NCBI RefSeq assembly: GCF_025147485.1
Contig: NZ_CP102263.1
Span: 3,795,501-3,859,500, forward strand
DNA: 64,000 bases
Reading direction: 5' to 3'
Source of the DNA: Bacteroides uniformis
Lineage (GTDB): Bacteria > Bacteroidota > Bacteroidia > Bacteroidales > Bacteroidaceae
In this document: positions 44,836 through 55,339 of the stretch, in pieces
Position numbering within the stretch: the stretch's first letter is position 1
Layout: every line of letters starts with the position of its first letter
Translations under genes and position numbers: made by a program
The notes under the pieces: model-generated
The model's input: the letters and a program-made list of their open reading frames with translations, nothing else
Database searches by the model: none
Told to the model about the DNA's origin: nothing

Positions 44836-45753
44836 ATGATAGACGTCAATTCGTTTAATTCATTGTTTGAACTGTTAGAAGCATTTCCTACTGAACAGTC
44901 TTGTATCGAATATTTAAAGAAAGTACGATGGGGTGAAAAGGTGAAATCTCCTTTTAGCCCTGGCTCTAAAGTGTATGTATGTGGAAATAATACATATTTA
45001 TGTAAGGACACCGGGAGAAGGTTTAATGTAAAAACGGGAACCATTTTTGAGAATACTAAAATGTCGTTGCGAAAGTGGTTTATGGCCGTATGGATGGTTC
45101 TTTCAAACAAGAAAGGAATATCATCTTTACAATTAGCAAGGGATATAAAAGTGACCCAGAAAACAGCCTGGTATGTGTTACAACGGATAAGAATATGTTT
45201 GGTATGTGAAAATCAAGGAAAATTGCATAATGAAGTAGAAGCCGACGAAACCTTTGTCGGAGGCAAAAATAAGAATCGGCATAATGACAAGAAAGTTAAG
45301 GCTTGCCAGGGACGTTCATTCAAGGATAAGACCCCGGTTCTTGGAATGGTAGAAAGAAAAGGAAAGGTTATCGGGATAGTTATCAAGAATACGTCCAAAG
45401 AGGAACTCACTCCTAAAATATTGGAGTTTGTTGATAGAAACGCTATATTGTACACTGACGAATGGTACGGATATAATGAGATAGACAAAATGTATTATCA
45501 CTATTCCATAGACCACAGCAAGAAACAATATGGGTACGGAAGAATCAACACTAATACCATTGAGGGTTTTTGGACTTTATTAAAAAGAGGATATGTAGGA
45601 ATATACCACTATATGAGTTCTAAGCATCTTCAAAGATATGTTAATGAATTTGTGTTCCGCTATAATACACGAAAAATCAGCGAGAATTCAAGATTTAATT
45701 TGTTACTTTGCAATATGAATTATCATATTACATATAAGAAATTGACAGCATGA
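44836..45753 (+). CDS. IS1595-family (ISXO2-like) transposase
   Basis: 305 residues. A degenerate N-terminal zinc ribbon (only the second cysteine pair, VCGNNTYLCKD, remains) is followed by the family's FNVKTGTIFENTKMSLRKWF. The catalytic DDE core is VEADETFVGGKNK, YTDEWYGYNE and the Glu in NTIEGFWTLLKRGYVGIYH. Close to full length for the family. The stop overlaps the ATG of the next small gene (ATGA). Confidence 0.93.
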   Translation: MIDVNSFNSLFELLEAFPTEQSCIEYLKKVRWGEKVKSPFSPGSKVYVCGNNTYLCKDTGRRFNVKTGTIFENTKMSLRKWFMAVWMVLSNKKGISSLQLARDIKVTQKTAWYVLQRIRICLVCENQGKLHNEVEADETFVGGKNKNRHNDKKVKACQGRSFKDKTPVLGMVERKGKVIGIVIKNTSKEELTPKILEFVDRNAILYTDEWYGYNEIDKMYYHYSIDHSKKQYGYGRINTNTIEGFWTLLKRGYVGIYHYMSSKHLQRYVNEFVFRYNTRKISENSRFNLLLCNMNYHITYKKLTA

Positions 45754-46009
45754 GTAAAAAGGAAATGACAATAGGAGAAGAATTTGAAAACTTTATGAGT
45801 TTTGCAATGCGATATAATTTTAAGAAAAAAAGAAAGTAAAATTATATAAACCAACTGAAATTGCAAAAATATATCGTGAAAATGGAATGACGGAAGAAAT
45901 GCTGTATAAGCGTTGTATAGGATTGGGATGTACAGAAGAGGAAGCAAAGATGTTGGTACAAAAATGCTTCCACCCTACAGAAAAAGATTTAGAACTTGAA
46001 AGATTATAA
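45750..46009 (+). pseudogene. IS1595 passenger, small hypothetical protein with a frameshift
   Basis: The frame from the ATG at 45750 (MSKKEMTIGEEFENFMSFAM) stops after 29 residues, just past a run of seven A at 45825-45831. One base longer, the run would continue VKLYKPTEIAKIYRENGMTE to a stop at 46009, a coherent protein of about 86 residues. The homopolymer context again suggests a base-calling error or decay. Unknown function. Confidence 0.5.
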
Positions 46010-46022
46010 TAAAAGAATACCT

Positions 46023-46208
46023 TTATTTAGATTCTTTTTCTTTATTCTCGTTTTTCAAATCTTCCTCATAATCTTTTAAATAAGAATCTTCATACATAAT
46101 TCCGGGAGTGCCAATAATCTCTTCTTTGATTTTTAATTCACCACAGTGAATACATTTAAAGTAAGCATTATGCTCTTCCCAAACATGGTTGCATTTTTTG
46201 TTCTCCAT
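46023..46208 (-). CDS. IS1595 passenger, small zinc-ribbon-like protein
   Basis: 61 residues: MENKKCNHVWEEHNAYFKCI with a CxxC (CIHC), and Cys6/His8 could complete a metal site. The rest is highly charged and acidic. It is on the minus strand, opposite to the transposase. Role unknown. Confidence 0.6.
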   Translation of the reverse strand: MENKKCNHVWEEHNAYFKCIHCGELKIKEEIIGTPGIMYEDSYLKDYEEDLKNENKEKESK

Positions 46209-46305
46209 AATATTTTCTTATTTGTTTGACATTGCAAATGTAGCAAATATCACTATATTTGCAAATGTTCTATAGAACAAACGTTTTAGAGAAAATATTC
46301 GGGAG

Positions 46306-46477
46306 TGCCTTACTTCGTTAAAATCGCCAGTTTTAACACGCACACAAGGCACAAGCCCTCACTGTACCAAGTGGGTTGCTTGTCTGCGTGTGCATAGGTC
46401 TCTGGCGATACCTTACGAAGTTGTGGACTGTGACCCACTTCCTTTTAGGTACAGCCTTTATAGGTCACGTGAAGGCA
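46306..46477. ncRNA. Highly structured roughly 170-base non-coding segment in the IS1595 cargo
   Basis: Nested and crossing complementary segments: TGCCTT (46306-46311) with AAGGCA (46472-46477); ACTTCGT (46312-46318) with ACGAAGT (46415-46421); a hairpin GTTAAAA/TTTTAAC (46317-46337) whose loop TCGCCAG complements CTGGCGA (46402-46408); ACACGCA (46336-46342) with TGCGTGT (46385-46391); ACAAGC (46351-46356) with GCTTGT (46378-46383); CTGTACC plus AAGTGGGT (46362-46376) with ACCCACTT (46433-46440) and GGTACAG (46448-46454). It lies directly upstream of the secreted-protein gene. Class unknown; strand undetermined. Confidence 0.6.
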
Positions 46478-46492
46478 GAAATACGAATAGTT

Positions 46493-47026
46493 ATGAAAAA
46501 GTTTGTATTATTGATTTTGTTTGTTTTTTCTTGTACGTTATCATCTTATGCACAATTCGATAACGGATTACAATTTAGGGATTCTCTTGCAGGATGGACT
46601 GCAAGACATGCAAAAATTAGTGAGATAGAACCAATTCTAAAAAAATACAATATTGATTCTTCTGGAAAGCGAATGATTATAAAAATAGATGAGAATAATA
46701 TTTTTAGAATTAGATGTAACGTTGATTCACAAGATGAAATAGAGTGGATAAGTATGACAACTTTATATGATTCAACGGATTCCGGAATGAAAGCTGATAT
46801 TATGGTAATGACTACACTTTTAGAAAATTCTAAATATTTAGGATTGAAATTTAAAGAAGAAGCTTATTTTCAAATGAGTAGTGAAAACAACATGTTTTTT
46901 TTTTCAGAAAAATTGGGGATTACTGTTGTTCTTACTACATGCTCAATGTCTCGAAGATATGGATGTCCTACTTTGGAAATATCATTTATAAAAGGAACTG
47001 ATTATAAAAAATGGATTAAACAATAA
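46493..47026 (+). CDS. IS1595 passenger, secreted hypothetical protein
   Basis: 177 residues from the ATG at 46493, with a clear signal peptide MKKFVLLILFVFSCTLSSYA and predicted cleavage before QFDNGL. The mature part is hydrophilic, mixed alpha/beta and unlike any family I recognise. Non-ATG starts further upstream would overlap the structured element and are rejected. It is separated from that element by 15 bases. Could be periplasmic or exported. Confidence 0.7.
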   Translation: MKKFVLLILFVFSCTLSSYAQFDNGLQFRDSLAGWTARHAKISEIEPILKKYNIDSSGKRMIIKIDENNIFRIRCNVDSQDEIEWISMTTLYDSTDSGMKADIMVMTTLLENSKYLGLKFKEEAYFQMSSENNMFFFSEKLGITVVLTTCSMSRRYGCPTLEISFIKGTDYKKWIKQ

Positions 47027-47101
47027 ATAATAAAGGTAACTATATGCCCAAGCATTTTTAGTGCAAAATGGTATATAGTTACCTAAAAGAAATATAATAC
47101 T

Positions 47102-47109
47102 TATCTTTG
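47102..47109 (+). promoter_or_regulatory. -7 element of the phosphodiesterase gene, next to the IS1595 end
   Basis: TATCTTTG lies 28 bases before the ATG at 47137. The -33 position (about 47079-47082) now falls inside the IS1595 right terminus, where no TTTG is present. The insertion therefore seems to have replaced the native upstream promoter half. Confidence 0.55.
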
Positions 47110-47136
47110 TGTTCAAAACAAAACACCCTAATCATT

Positions 47137-47901
47137 ATGAATCTGAAAAAACTTTTTTTTGCTTCTGCCCTGCTCTTTGCTGCGTGCGGCACTATCCAGG
47201 CCCAGGAAGTCATTGCCCACCGTGGTTTCTGGACTACGGACGGCTCGGCCCAGAACTCCCTTGCCGCACTTGTAAAGGCTGATTCTATCCACTGCTACGG
47301 CTCCGAGTTCGACGTTTGGCTTACTACAGACAATCAGCTGGTTGTCAATCATGACGCCACCTTTAAAGGCGTGACTATGCAAGATGCCACAGCCAAGGTA
47401 TGCACAGCCGTGCAACTGGACAACGGCGAACAACTCCCCACCCTGCAACAATATCTGGAGAAGGCCGTGGGACTGAAAACCCGTCTCATCCTCGAACTGA
47501 AAGCCCATAAAACTCCCGAACAAGAGACACGTGCCGTAGAGGGTATCATTAAAATGATTAGAGACATGGGACTGGAAAATCGTACGGAATATATTACCTT
47601 CTCCCAACATGCCACCAAGGAATTTATCCGTCTGGCACCCAAAGGTACCCCCGTCTACTATCTGAGCGGTGACCTTACCCCCAAGGAGTTGAAAGCATGG
47701 GGTTGTGCCGGTCCCGACTATCACTTCAGTGTTTTCCAAAAACATCCTGAATGGATAAAGGAATGCCACGACCTCGGCATGAAAGTAAACGCCTGGACCG
47801 TAAACGAAGCCAAAGACATGGAATGGCTCATCAGCCAAGGAGTAGATTTCATCACAACCAATGAACCGGTAGTGCTGGAAGAAATTTTAAAGAAAAAATA
47901 G
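47137..47901 (+). CDS. Secreted glycerophosphodiester phosphodiesterase
   Basis: 254 residues from the ATG at 47137; signal peptide MNLKKLFFASALLFAACGTI, with a possible lipobox (FAAC) so it may be lipidated. The GDPD core is clear: EVIAHRGFW (catalytic His), GSEFDVWLTTDNQLVVNHD (metal-binding Glu/Asp and second His), LILELKAHK, and C-terminal VNAWTVNEAKDMEWLISQGVDFITTN. It hydrolyses deacylated phospholipids to glycerol-3-phosphate and alcohol in the periplasm. Confidence 0.93.
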   Translation: MNLKKLFFASALLFAACGTIQAQEVIAHRGFWTTDGSAQNSLAALVKADSIHCYGSEFDVWLTTDNQLVVNHDATFKGVTMQDATAKVCTAVQLDNGEQLPTLQQYLEKAVGLKTRLILELKAHKTPEQETRAVEGIIKMIRDMGLENRTEYITFSQHATKEFIRLAPKGTPVYYLSGDLTPKELKAWGCAGPDYHFSVFQKHPEWIKECHDLGMKVNAWTVNEAKDMEWLISQGVDFITTNEPVVLEEILKKK

Positions 47902-47936
47902 CCGCTCCTTATACATTTAGAAACAAAAACCAAACA

Positions 47937-47972
47937 AACCGCTTCATTATGTCCGCAATGGAGCGGTTTTTT
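47937..47972 (+). terminator. Rho-independent terminator after the phosphodiesterase gene
   Basis: AACCGCTTCATT (47937-47948) pairs with AATGGAGCGGTT (47957-47968) with one mismatch, loop 8 bases, followed by T-run TTTTTTG. The remaining bases to dapF (47973-48241) are AT-rich and hold only the dapF promoter. Confidence 0.85.
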
Positions 47973-48185
47973 GTTTTCAAAAAGATAGCAATTAGTCTTA
48001 TAAAAAATCTTTTTTCTTATTTTGAATCAAACTAAACTTTCACATGGATTACAATTTATATAAAAACAAAGCCATATGCTTTTAAATTGAAAGCCTGACA
48101 GTAGATATTCTCATTGAATGAAAGTTTCGCTAAAAAATAATAGAAAATAGATATGCTTTACAGTTAATTATAAAACAAAACGTCG

Positions 48186-48193
48186 TATATTTG
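48186..48193 (+). promoter_or_regulatory. -7 element of the dapF operon
   Basis: TATATTTG, a perfect TAnnTTTG, 48 bases before the dapF ATG. No TTTG at the -33 spacing is visible. Confidence 0.5.
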
Positions 48194-48241
48194 CATCGAA
48201 ATAGAACAAAAGGACATACTAACCAACCAATAAAGGACAAA

Positions 48242-49090
48242 ATGACAAGAGCTATAAAATTCACCAAGATGCACGGTGCCGGAAACGACTACATTTATGT
48301 AGATACGACCCAATATCCTATCAGCCATCCGGAAGAGCTTGCGAGGGCATGGAGTGCACCGCATACGGGAATTGGAAGTGACGGTCTGGTACTTATCGGT
48401 TCTTCGGACAAAGCCGATTTCAGCATGCGGATATTCAATGCCGACGGCTCGGAGGCCCGGATGTGCGGCAATGCAAGCCGCTGCATCGGAAAATATCTTT
48501 TTGACTACGGACTGACCTCCAAAACAGAAATCGCACTCGATACACTGTCAGGTATAAGGATGCTAAACCTGCACTTGGCAGACGGAAAGGTCAACTCTGT
48601 AACCGTAGACATGGGCATACCTGCCGACGAACCGGCAGACTACGACGGCAAAGGAGCCAAACCGATGAAAGAACAGCCCATCGAAGTGGACGGAGAACGA
48701 TATGTAGGGACCACCGTATCCATGGGAAACCCACATCTGGTAATCTTTGTCAATGATATTGAAGCCATCGACCTTACAGTCATCGGTCCCAAACTGGAGA
48801 ATCACCCTCTCTTCCCCGGACGCATCAATGTGGAATTTGCCCAGATATTGGGAGAAGGAAAAATAAGGATGCGTGTCTGGGAACGAGGCTCGGGCATTAC
48901 CCAAGCCTGCGGAACCGGAGCTTGTGCCACCGCCGTGGCAGCCTTCCTCACCGGACGCGCAGGAAGGGAATCCATCATCATCATGGACGGAGGCTCACTC
49001 ACCATCCGATGGGACATCGCCACCAGGCATGTACTGATGACGGGAGAAGCCACCAAAGTATTCGACGGCAAAATTGAATTAATTGACTAA
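48242..49090 (+). CDS. dapF: Diaminopimelate epimerase
   Basis: 282 residues from the ATG at 48242 ([20 protein letters not shown]); the upstream in-frame extension has no ATG and overlaps the promoter. The two catalytic cysteines are in [17 protein letters not shown] and [17 protein letters not shown]. It interconverts LL- and meso-diaminopimelate for peptidoglycan and lysine. It precedes dapL by 27 bases; together they give the short aminotransferase route to meso-DAP. Confidence 0.96.
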   Translation: MTRAIKFTKMHGAGNDYIYVDTTQYPISHPEELARAWSAPHTGIGSDGLVLIGSSDKADFSMRIFNADGSEARMCGNASRCIGKYLFDYGLTSKTEIALDTLSGIRMLNLHLADGKVNSVTVDMGIPADEPADYDGKGAKPMKEQPIEVDGERYVGTTVSMGNPHLVIFVNDIEAIDLTVIGPKLENHPLFPGRINVEFAQILGEGKIRMRVWERGSGITQACGTGACATAVAAFLTGRAGRESIIIMDGGSLTIRWDIATRHVLMTGEATKVFDGKIELID

Positions 49091-49117
49091 TCACCAACTA
49101 TCAACCAAGAAAAGATT

Positions 49118-50350
49118 ATGGCATTAGTAAACGAACATTTTTTAAAGCTACCGGGCAGTTATCTGTTTTCAGACATAGCCAAGAAGGTAAATACTTTCAG
49201 GATAACACATCCCAAGCAAGAGGTCATCCGTCTGGGTATCGGAGACGTTACCCGGCCACTGCCACCGGTCTGCATCGAAGCGATGCACAAGGCAGTGGAG
49301 GAGATGGCTGACGCACGGACATTCCGTGGATATGGTCCCGAGCAGGGATACGACTTCCTGATAGAAGCCATCATCAAGCACGATTACCTTCCGCGAGGCA
49401 TCCACTTCGGTCCTACGGAAATCTTCGTGAACGACGGAGCAAAGAGCGACACGGGAAACATCGGCGACATTCTCCGCCACGACAACAGCGTGGGAGTGAC
49501 CGACCCGATTTATCCGGTCTATATAGACAGTAACGTGATGTGCGGACGTGCCGGAGTACTGGAGGAAAACGGCCAGTGGAGCAACGTCACCTACATGCCT
49601 TGTACCGCCGAGAACGACTTCATCCCGGAGATTCCGGACAAGCGCATCGACATCGTCTACCTCTGCTACCCCAACAACCCCACGGGCACCACCCTGACCA
49701 AGCCCGAGCTGAAGAAATGGGTGGACTATGCGCTCGCCAACGACACGCTGATTCTGTTCGATGCCGCCTACGAAGCCTTCATCCGCGAAGACGACGTGCC
49801 CCACTCCATCTATGAGATAAAGGGAGCGAAGAAATGCGCCATCGAGTTCCGCAGCTTCTCGAAGACTGCCGGATTCACGGGAGTACGCTGTGGCTACACC
49901 GTTGTGCCGAAAGAACTCACTGCCGCCACGCTGGAAGGCGAACGCATCCCGCTGAACAAGCTCTGGAACCGCCGCCAATCTACCAAGTTCAACGGCACCA
50001 GCTACATCACCCAGCGAGCGGCGGAAGCCATCTACACACCGGAGGGACAGCGGCAGATAAAGGAAACGATAGATTATTATATGGACAATGCCCGGACCAT
50101 GAAGCAGGGCCTTGAAGCGGCCGGGCTGAAAGTCTACGGCGGTGTGAACGCTCCTTACATCTGGCTGAAAACACCCGACGGAACAAGTTCCTGGCGGTTC
50201 TTCGAACAGATGCTGTACGAAGCCAATGTAGTGGGCACACCGGGTGTAGGTTTCGGCCCCAGCGGTGAAGGATATATCCGGCTGACGGCCTTCGGCAAGC
50301 ACGAAGACTGCGTGGAAGCCATGAAGCGCATCCGGAAGTGGCTGAAATAA
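49118..50350 (+). CDS. dapL: LL-diaminopimelate aminotransferase
   Basis: 410 residues, a fold type I PLP aminotransferase of the DapL class. Start [23 protein letters not shown]-phosphate region [31 protein letters not shown], and the Schiff-base Lys in [19 protein letters not shown]. It converts tetrahydrodipicolinate directly to LL-DAP using glutamate, so no succinyl or acetyl intermediates are needed. It follows dapF in the same operon. Confidence 0.96.
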   Translation: MALVNEHFLKLPGSYLFSDIAKKVNTFRITHPKQEVIRLGIGDVTRPLPPVCIEAMHKAVEEMADARTFRGYGPEQGYDFLIEAIIKHDYLPRGIHFGPTEIFVNDGAKSDTGNIGDILRHDNSVGVTDPIYPVYIDSNVMCGRAGVLEENGQWSNVTYMPCTAENDFIPEIPDKRIDIVYLCYPNNPTGTTLTKPELKKWVDYALANDTLILFDAAYEAFIREDDVPHSIYEIKGAKKCAIEFRSFSKTAGFTGVRCGYTVVPKELTAATLEGERIPLNKLWNRRQSTKFNGTSYITQRAAEAIYTPEGQRQIKETIDYYMDNARTMKQGLEAAGLKVYGGVNAPYIWLKTPDGTSSWRFFEQMLYEANVVGTPGVGFGPSGEGYIRLTAFGKHEDCVEAMKRIRKWLK

Positions 50351-50435
50351 AAAAACAATTGAATTAGCGAGGTACTTGCTATAATCGAGTCGGACTGATC
50401 ATCCGGAATTTTTCTAAACTTAAAGGTAAAAAGGT

Positions 50436-51161
50436 ATGAAAACAAGAAGTGTAAAATGGGGAATAATGGCAATGGCGCTGTTATCAATGGCAATGCCTTT
50501 CACGGCAAAGGCTCAGGATAAAGTGGAAGCGTCGGCAGGCGTCGACCTCGTAAGCGGTTACGTGTGGCGTGGCCAGGATTTGGGAGGGGTAAGCCTCCAG
50601 CCGAGCGCATCCATCGCCTACAAAGGTTTCTCTCTGGGAGCTTGGGGCTCCGTAGGCATCGAGAGTTCGGACACGAAAGAGTTCGACCTCATACTGGGAT
50701 ATTCAACCGGAGGCTTCAGCGTATCGGTGACGGACTACTGGTACAATGTGACCGGAGATGGGGTGACAGCCAAATACTTCCAGTACGGTGCACACAATGC
50801 TGCCAACTCACATCTGTTCGAGGCGCAAATCGGCTATGATTTCGGCCCCGTAGCCGTAAACTGGTACACCAACTTTGCAGGCGACGACGGTGTTGACAAA
50901 GACGGTGACCGTGCTTATTCATCCTACATCTCCGTGGCAGCCCCCTTCACACTGGGCGGTCTGGACTGGACGGCCGAGATAGGCGCTACCCCTTGGGCCA
51001 CGGACTTCTATGGAGCCAACGGATTTGCCGTATGCGACGTCAGCCTGGGAGTATCAAAAGACATCAAAATCACCGATTCCTTCTCCCTCCCGTTGTTTGC
51101 CAAAGCAACCTGGAATCCAAGGTCTGAAGGTGCCTATTTCGTAGTCGGACTAAGTTTCTAA
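50436..51161 (+). CDS. TorF-family putative outer membrane porin
   Basis: 241 residues. Signal peptide MKTRSVKWGIMAMALLSMAM ending PFTAKA-Q. The mature part is a beta-barrel pattern with alternating aromatic residues and the family start VEASAGVDLVSGYVWRGQDL; it ends SEGAYFVVGLSF with a terminal phenylalanine suited to barrel assembly. It is first in the PII-AmtB-GlnN operon, so a role in nitrogenous solute passage is plausible, but this is inference from context. Confidence 0.8.
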   Translation: MKTRSVKWGIMAMALLSMAMPFTAKAQDKVEASAGVDLVSGYVWRGQDLGGVSLQPSASIAYKGFSLGAWGSVGIESSDTKEFDLILGYSTGGFSVSVTDYWYNVTGDGVTAKYFQYGAHNAANSHLFEAQIGYDFGPVAVNWYTNFAGDDGVDKDGDRAYSSYISVAAPFTLGGLDWTAEIGATPWATDFYGANGFAVCDVSLGVSKDIKITDSFSLPLFAKATWNPRSEGAYFVVGLSF

Positions 51162-51239
51162 GATGAAAAACCTATGATTTACACACACCGAAAGGCAAAT
51201 AGTAAATCGTAAATTGTCTAATCGTAAATTATTTAAGGT

Positions 51240-51596
51240 ATGAAAAAGATTGAAGCTATTATCCGAAAGACCAAGTTCGAGGACGTGAAGGACGCGCTGC
51301 TCGAAGCGGACATCGAATGGTTCTCCTATTATGATGTACGGGGCATCGGGAAATCCAGACAAGCCCGTATCTACCGTGGTGTCATGTACGACACCAGTTC
51401 CATCGAGCGCATCCTTATCTCCATCGTGGTGCGCGACAAGAATGCGGAAAAGACCGTACAAGCCATCATCAAATCTGCACAAACCGGTGAAATCGGCGAC
51501 GGACGTATCTTCGTCATCCCCATTGAGGATGCCATACGCATACGTACTGCAGAGAGAGGCGACATCGCACTCTACAATGCCGAACAAGAAAGATAA
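51240..51596 (+). CDS. glnK: PII-family nitrogen regulatory protein
   Basis: 118 residues with the whole PII fold: MKKIEAIIRKTKFEDVKDAL, the T-loop with its conserved tyrosines (ARIYRGVMYDTSS), the B-loop GEIGDGRIFVIPIEDAIRIRT. It senses 2-oxoglutarate and ATP/ADP, and should bind AmtB. Pairing with amtB supports the name GlnK, but no direct sequence feature separates it from GlnB. The T-loop is a few residues shorter than in E. coli. Confidence 0.92.
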   Translation: MKKIEAIIRKTKFEDVKDALLEADIEWFSYYDVRGIGKSRQARIYRGVMYDTSSIERILISIVVRDKNAEKTVQAIIKSAQTGEIGDGRIFVIPIEDAIRIRTAERGDIALYNAEQER

Positions 51597-51654
51597 CGGG
51601 CAGCTACAAACCACAACCAAGAAAATACAATACAACTAAAAGCAACAAGAAATT

Positions 51655-52923
51655 ATGGATAAACTTATTTTAAGTGAACTGACCAACGGACTGAACACTG
51701 TATGGATGCTGCTTGCAGCCATGCTGGTATTCTTCATGCAGCCGGGCTTTGCACTGGTCGAAGCCGGTTTCACCAGAGTAAAAAATACGGCCAATATCCT
51801 GATGAAGAACTTCGTTGACTTCATGTTTGGCAGCCTGCTCTACTGGTTCATCGGTTTCGGACTGATGTTCGGTGCAGGCGGATTCATAGGAATGCCCCAT
51901 TTCTTCGACCTCTCGTTCTACGACGGAGGCGGGCTTCCCACGGAAGGTTTCCTGGTATTCCAGACTGTATTCTGCGCAACGGCTGCCACCATCGTGTCCG
52001 GCGCTATGGCAGAACGTACCAAATTCTCCATGTACCTGGTTTACACCATCTTCATCAGTGTGCTGATTTATCCCGTTTCCGGTCACTGGACTTGGGGCGG
52101 CGGCTGGCTGATGAACGGTGAGGCAGGTTCCTTCATGATGGAAACATTCGGAACAACTTTCCATGACTTCGCAGGTTCCACCATCGTCCACTCCGTAGGC
52201 GGCTGGATTGCCCTGGTAGGTGCGGCCATCCTCGGCCCGCGCATCGGGAAATACGGCAAAGACGGCAAGTCAAGAGCCATTCCGGGACATAACCTCACGA
52301 TTGCGGCACTGGGTGTATTCATCCTTTGGTTCGGATGGTTCGGCTTCAACCCCGGTTCACAGTTGGCAGCAGCCACTACGGACGATGCAAGGGCCATCTC
52401 GCATGTATTCCTCACCACCAATCTGGCAGCCTGCGCAGGCGGTTTCTTTGCATTGGCGGTAAGCTGGATGAAATATGGCAAACCCTCCTTGTCTCTGACA
52501 CTGAATGGCATTCTGGCCGGATTGGTAGGCATCACGGCCGGTTGTGACATGGTTTCTCCCTTCGGGTCGGTAATCATCGGCACCATCTGCGGCATCCTGA
52601 TGATTTATTCGGTGGAATTCATCGACCGGACACTGAAAATTGACGACCCCGTAGGGGCCAGTTCCGTACACGGCGTCTGCGGTTTCACGGGAACCATCCT
52701 CACCGGACTGTTTTCCACCAGTGAGGGACTGTTTTACGGTGCAGGCTGGAGCTTTCTCGGAGCGCAGGTATTCGGTGCACTCGTAGTAGGCGCATGGGCA
52801 GCAGGCATGGGATTCATCATCTTCAAAGGACTCGACAAAATCCACGGCCTCCGCGTTTCCAAACGTGTGGAGGAAGAAGGACTCGACATTTACGAACACG
52901 GCGAGTCTGCCTACGGTGCATAA
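51655..52923 (+). CDS. amtB: Ammonium transporter
   Basis: 422 residues with eleven membrane segments. Diagnostic residues: the Phe-gate segment FQTVFCATAATIVSGAMAER, the twin pore histidines in FAGSTIVHSVGGW and SSVHGVCGFTGTI, and the family motif LAACAGGFFALAVSW. It passes NH4+/NH3 into the cell and is normally closed by PII when nitrogen is ample. It lies between PII and glnN. Confidence 0.96.
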   Translation: MDKLILSELTNGLNTVWMLLAAMLVFFMQPGFALVEAGFTRVKNTANILMKNFVDFMFGSLLYWFIGFGLMFGAGGFIGMPHFFDLSFYDGGGLPTEGFLVFQTVFCATAATIVSGAMAERTKFSMYLVYTIFISVLIYPVSGHWTWGGGWLMNGEAGSFMMETFGTTFHDFAGSTIVHSVGGWIALVGAAILGPRIGKYGKDGKSRAIPGHNLTIAALGVFILWFGWFGFNPGSQLAAATTDDARAISHVFLTTNLAACAGGFFALAVSWMKYGKPSLSLTLNGILAGLVGITAGCDMVSPFGSVIIGTICGILMIYSVEFIDRTLKIDDPVGASSVHGVCGFTGTILTGLFSTSEGLFYGAGWSFLGAQVFGALVVGAWAAGMGFIIFKGLDKIHGLRVSKRVEEEGLDIYEHGESAYGA

Positions 52924-52968
52924 TGATTTTATATTTTATTAAACCAACAATTACAACTCTAAGGTATT

Positions 52969-55158
<2,190 letters not shown>

Positions 55159-55230
55159 AAAATGGAGGATGAAGGATGAATCCTTAATCCCTATCTCATT
55201 CTTTTGTTGGTTGTTTTAAGTTTGCAGGGG

Positions 55231-55266
55231 GGAGAGGTGCCGCGAGGCAGTTCTCTCTCTTTTTTT
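55231..55266 (+). terminator. Rho-independent terminator after glnN
   Basis: GAGAGGTGCC (from 55232) pairs with GGCAGTTCTCTC (55246-55257) with a small internal mismatch and a GCGA tetraloop, followed by CTTTTTTT. It closes the amtB-glnN operon. Confidence 0.75.
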
Positions 55267-55281
55267 CGTCCATGCCAACTG

Positions 55282-55312
55282 TTGGCGGTAAGCGGGAAAT
55301 AACCTATCTTTG
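55282..55312 (+). promoter_or_regulatory. Promoter of the S37-type peptidase gene
   Basis: GTTG near 55281-55284 (one mismatch to TTTG), then after 20 bases TATCTTTG (55305-55312), 28 bases before the ATG at 55340. Confidence 0.6.
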
Positions 55313-55339
55313 CCCGTCAGATAAAACAATCCTGTCATC

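Larger units (their letters stand above)
44385..47083 (+). mobile_element. IS1595-family element with passenger genes
   Basis: Both termini are GGTAACTATATACCA-TTTGCACTAAA; the 27-bp terminal repeats match at 26 positions (44385-44411 and 47083-47057). The 8-bp sequence TAAAAGAA flanks it directly at 44377-44384 and 47084-47091, the target duplication size of this family. Besides the transposase the 2699 bp carry at least four small genes and a structured non-coding segment, so it is a compound, cargo-bearing element. A partial second copy of the end (47035-47048) forms a 14-bp hairpin with the right terminus. Confidence 0.92.

Noticed and set aside
46306..46477. Integron attC recombination site
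   Set aside because: The segment is strongly folded and lies next to a cassette-like gene, but I could not find the conserved short core (GTTRRRY with its partner) in the right places, and no integron integrase is present. I kept it as an unclassified structured element.
50380..50385. TATAAT as a sigma-70 -10 box for the amtB operon
   Set aside because: Bacteroides housekeeping promoters use TAnnTTTG instead, and no TTGACA lies 17 bases upstream; chance match.
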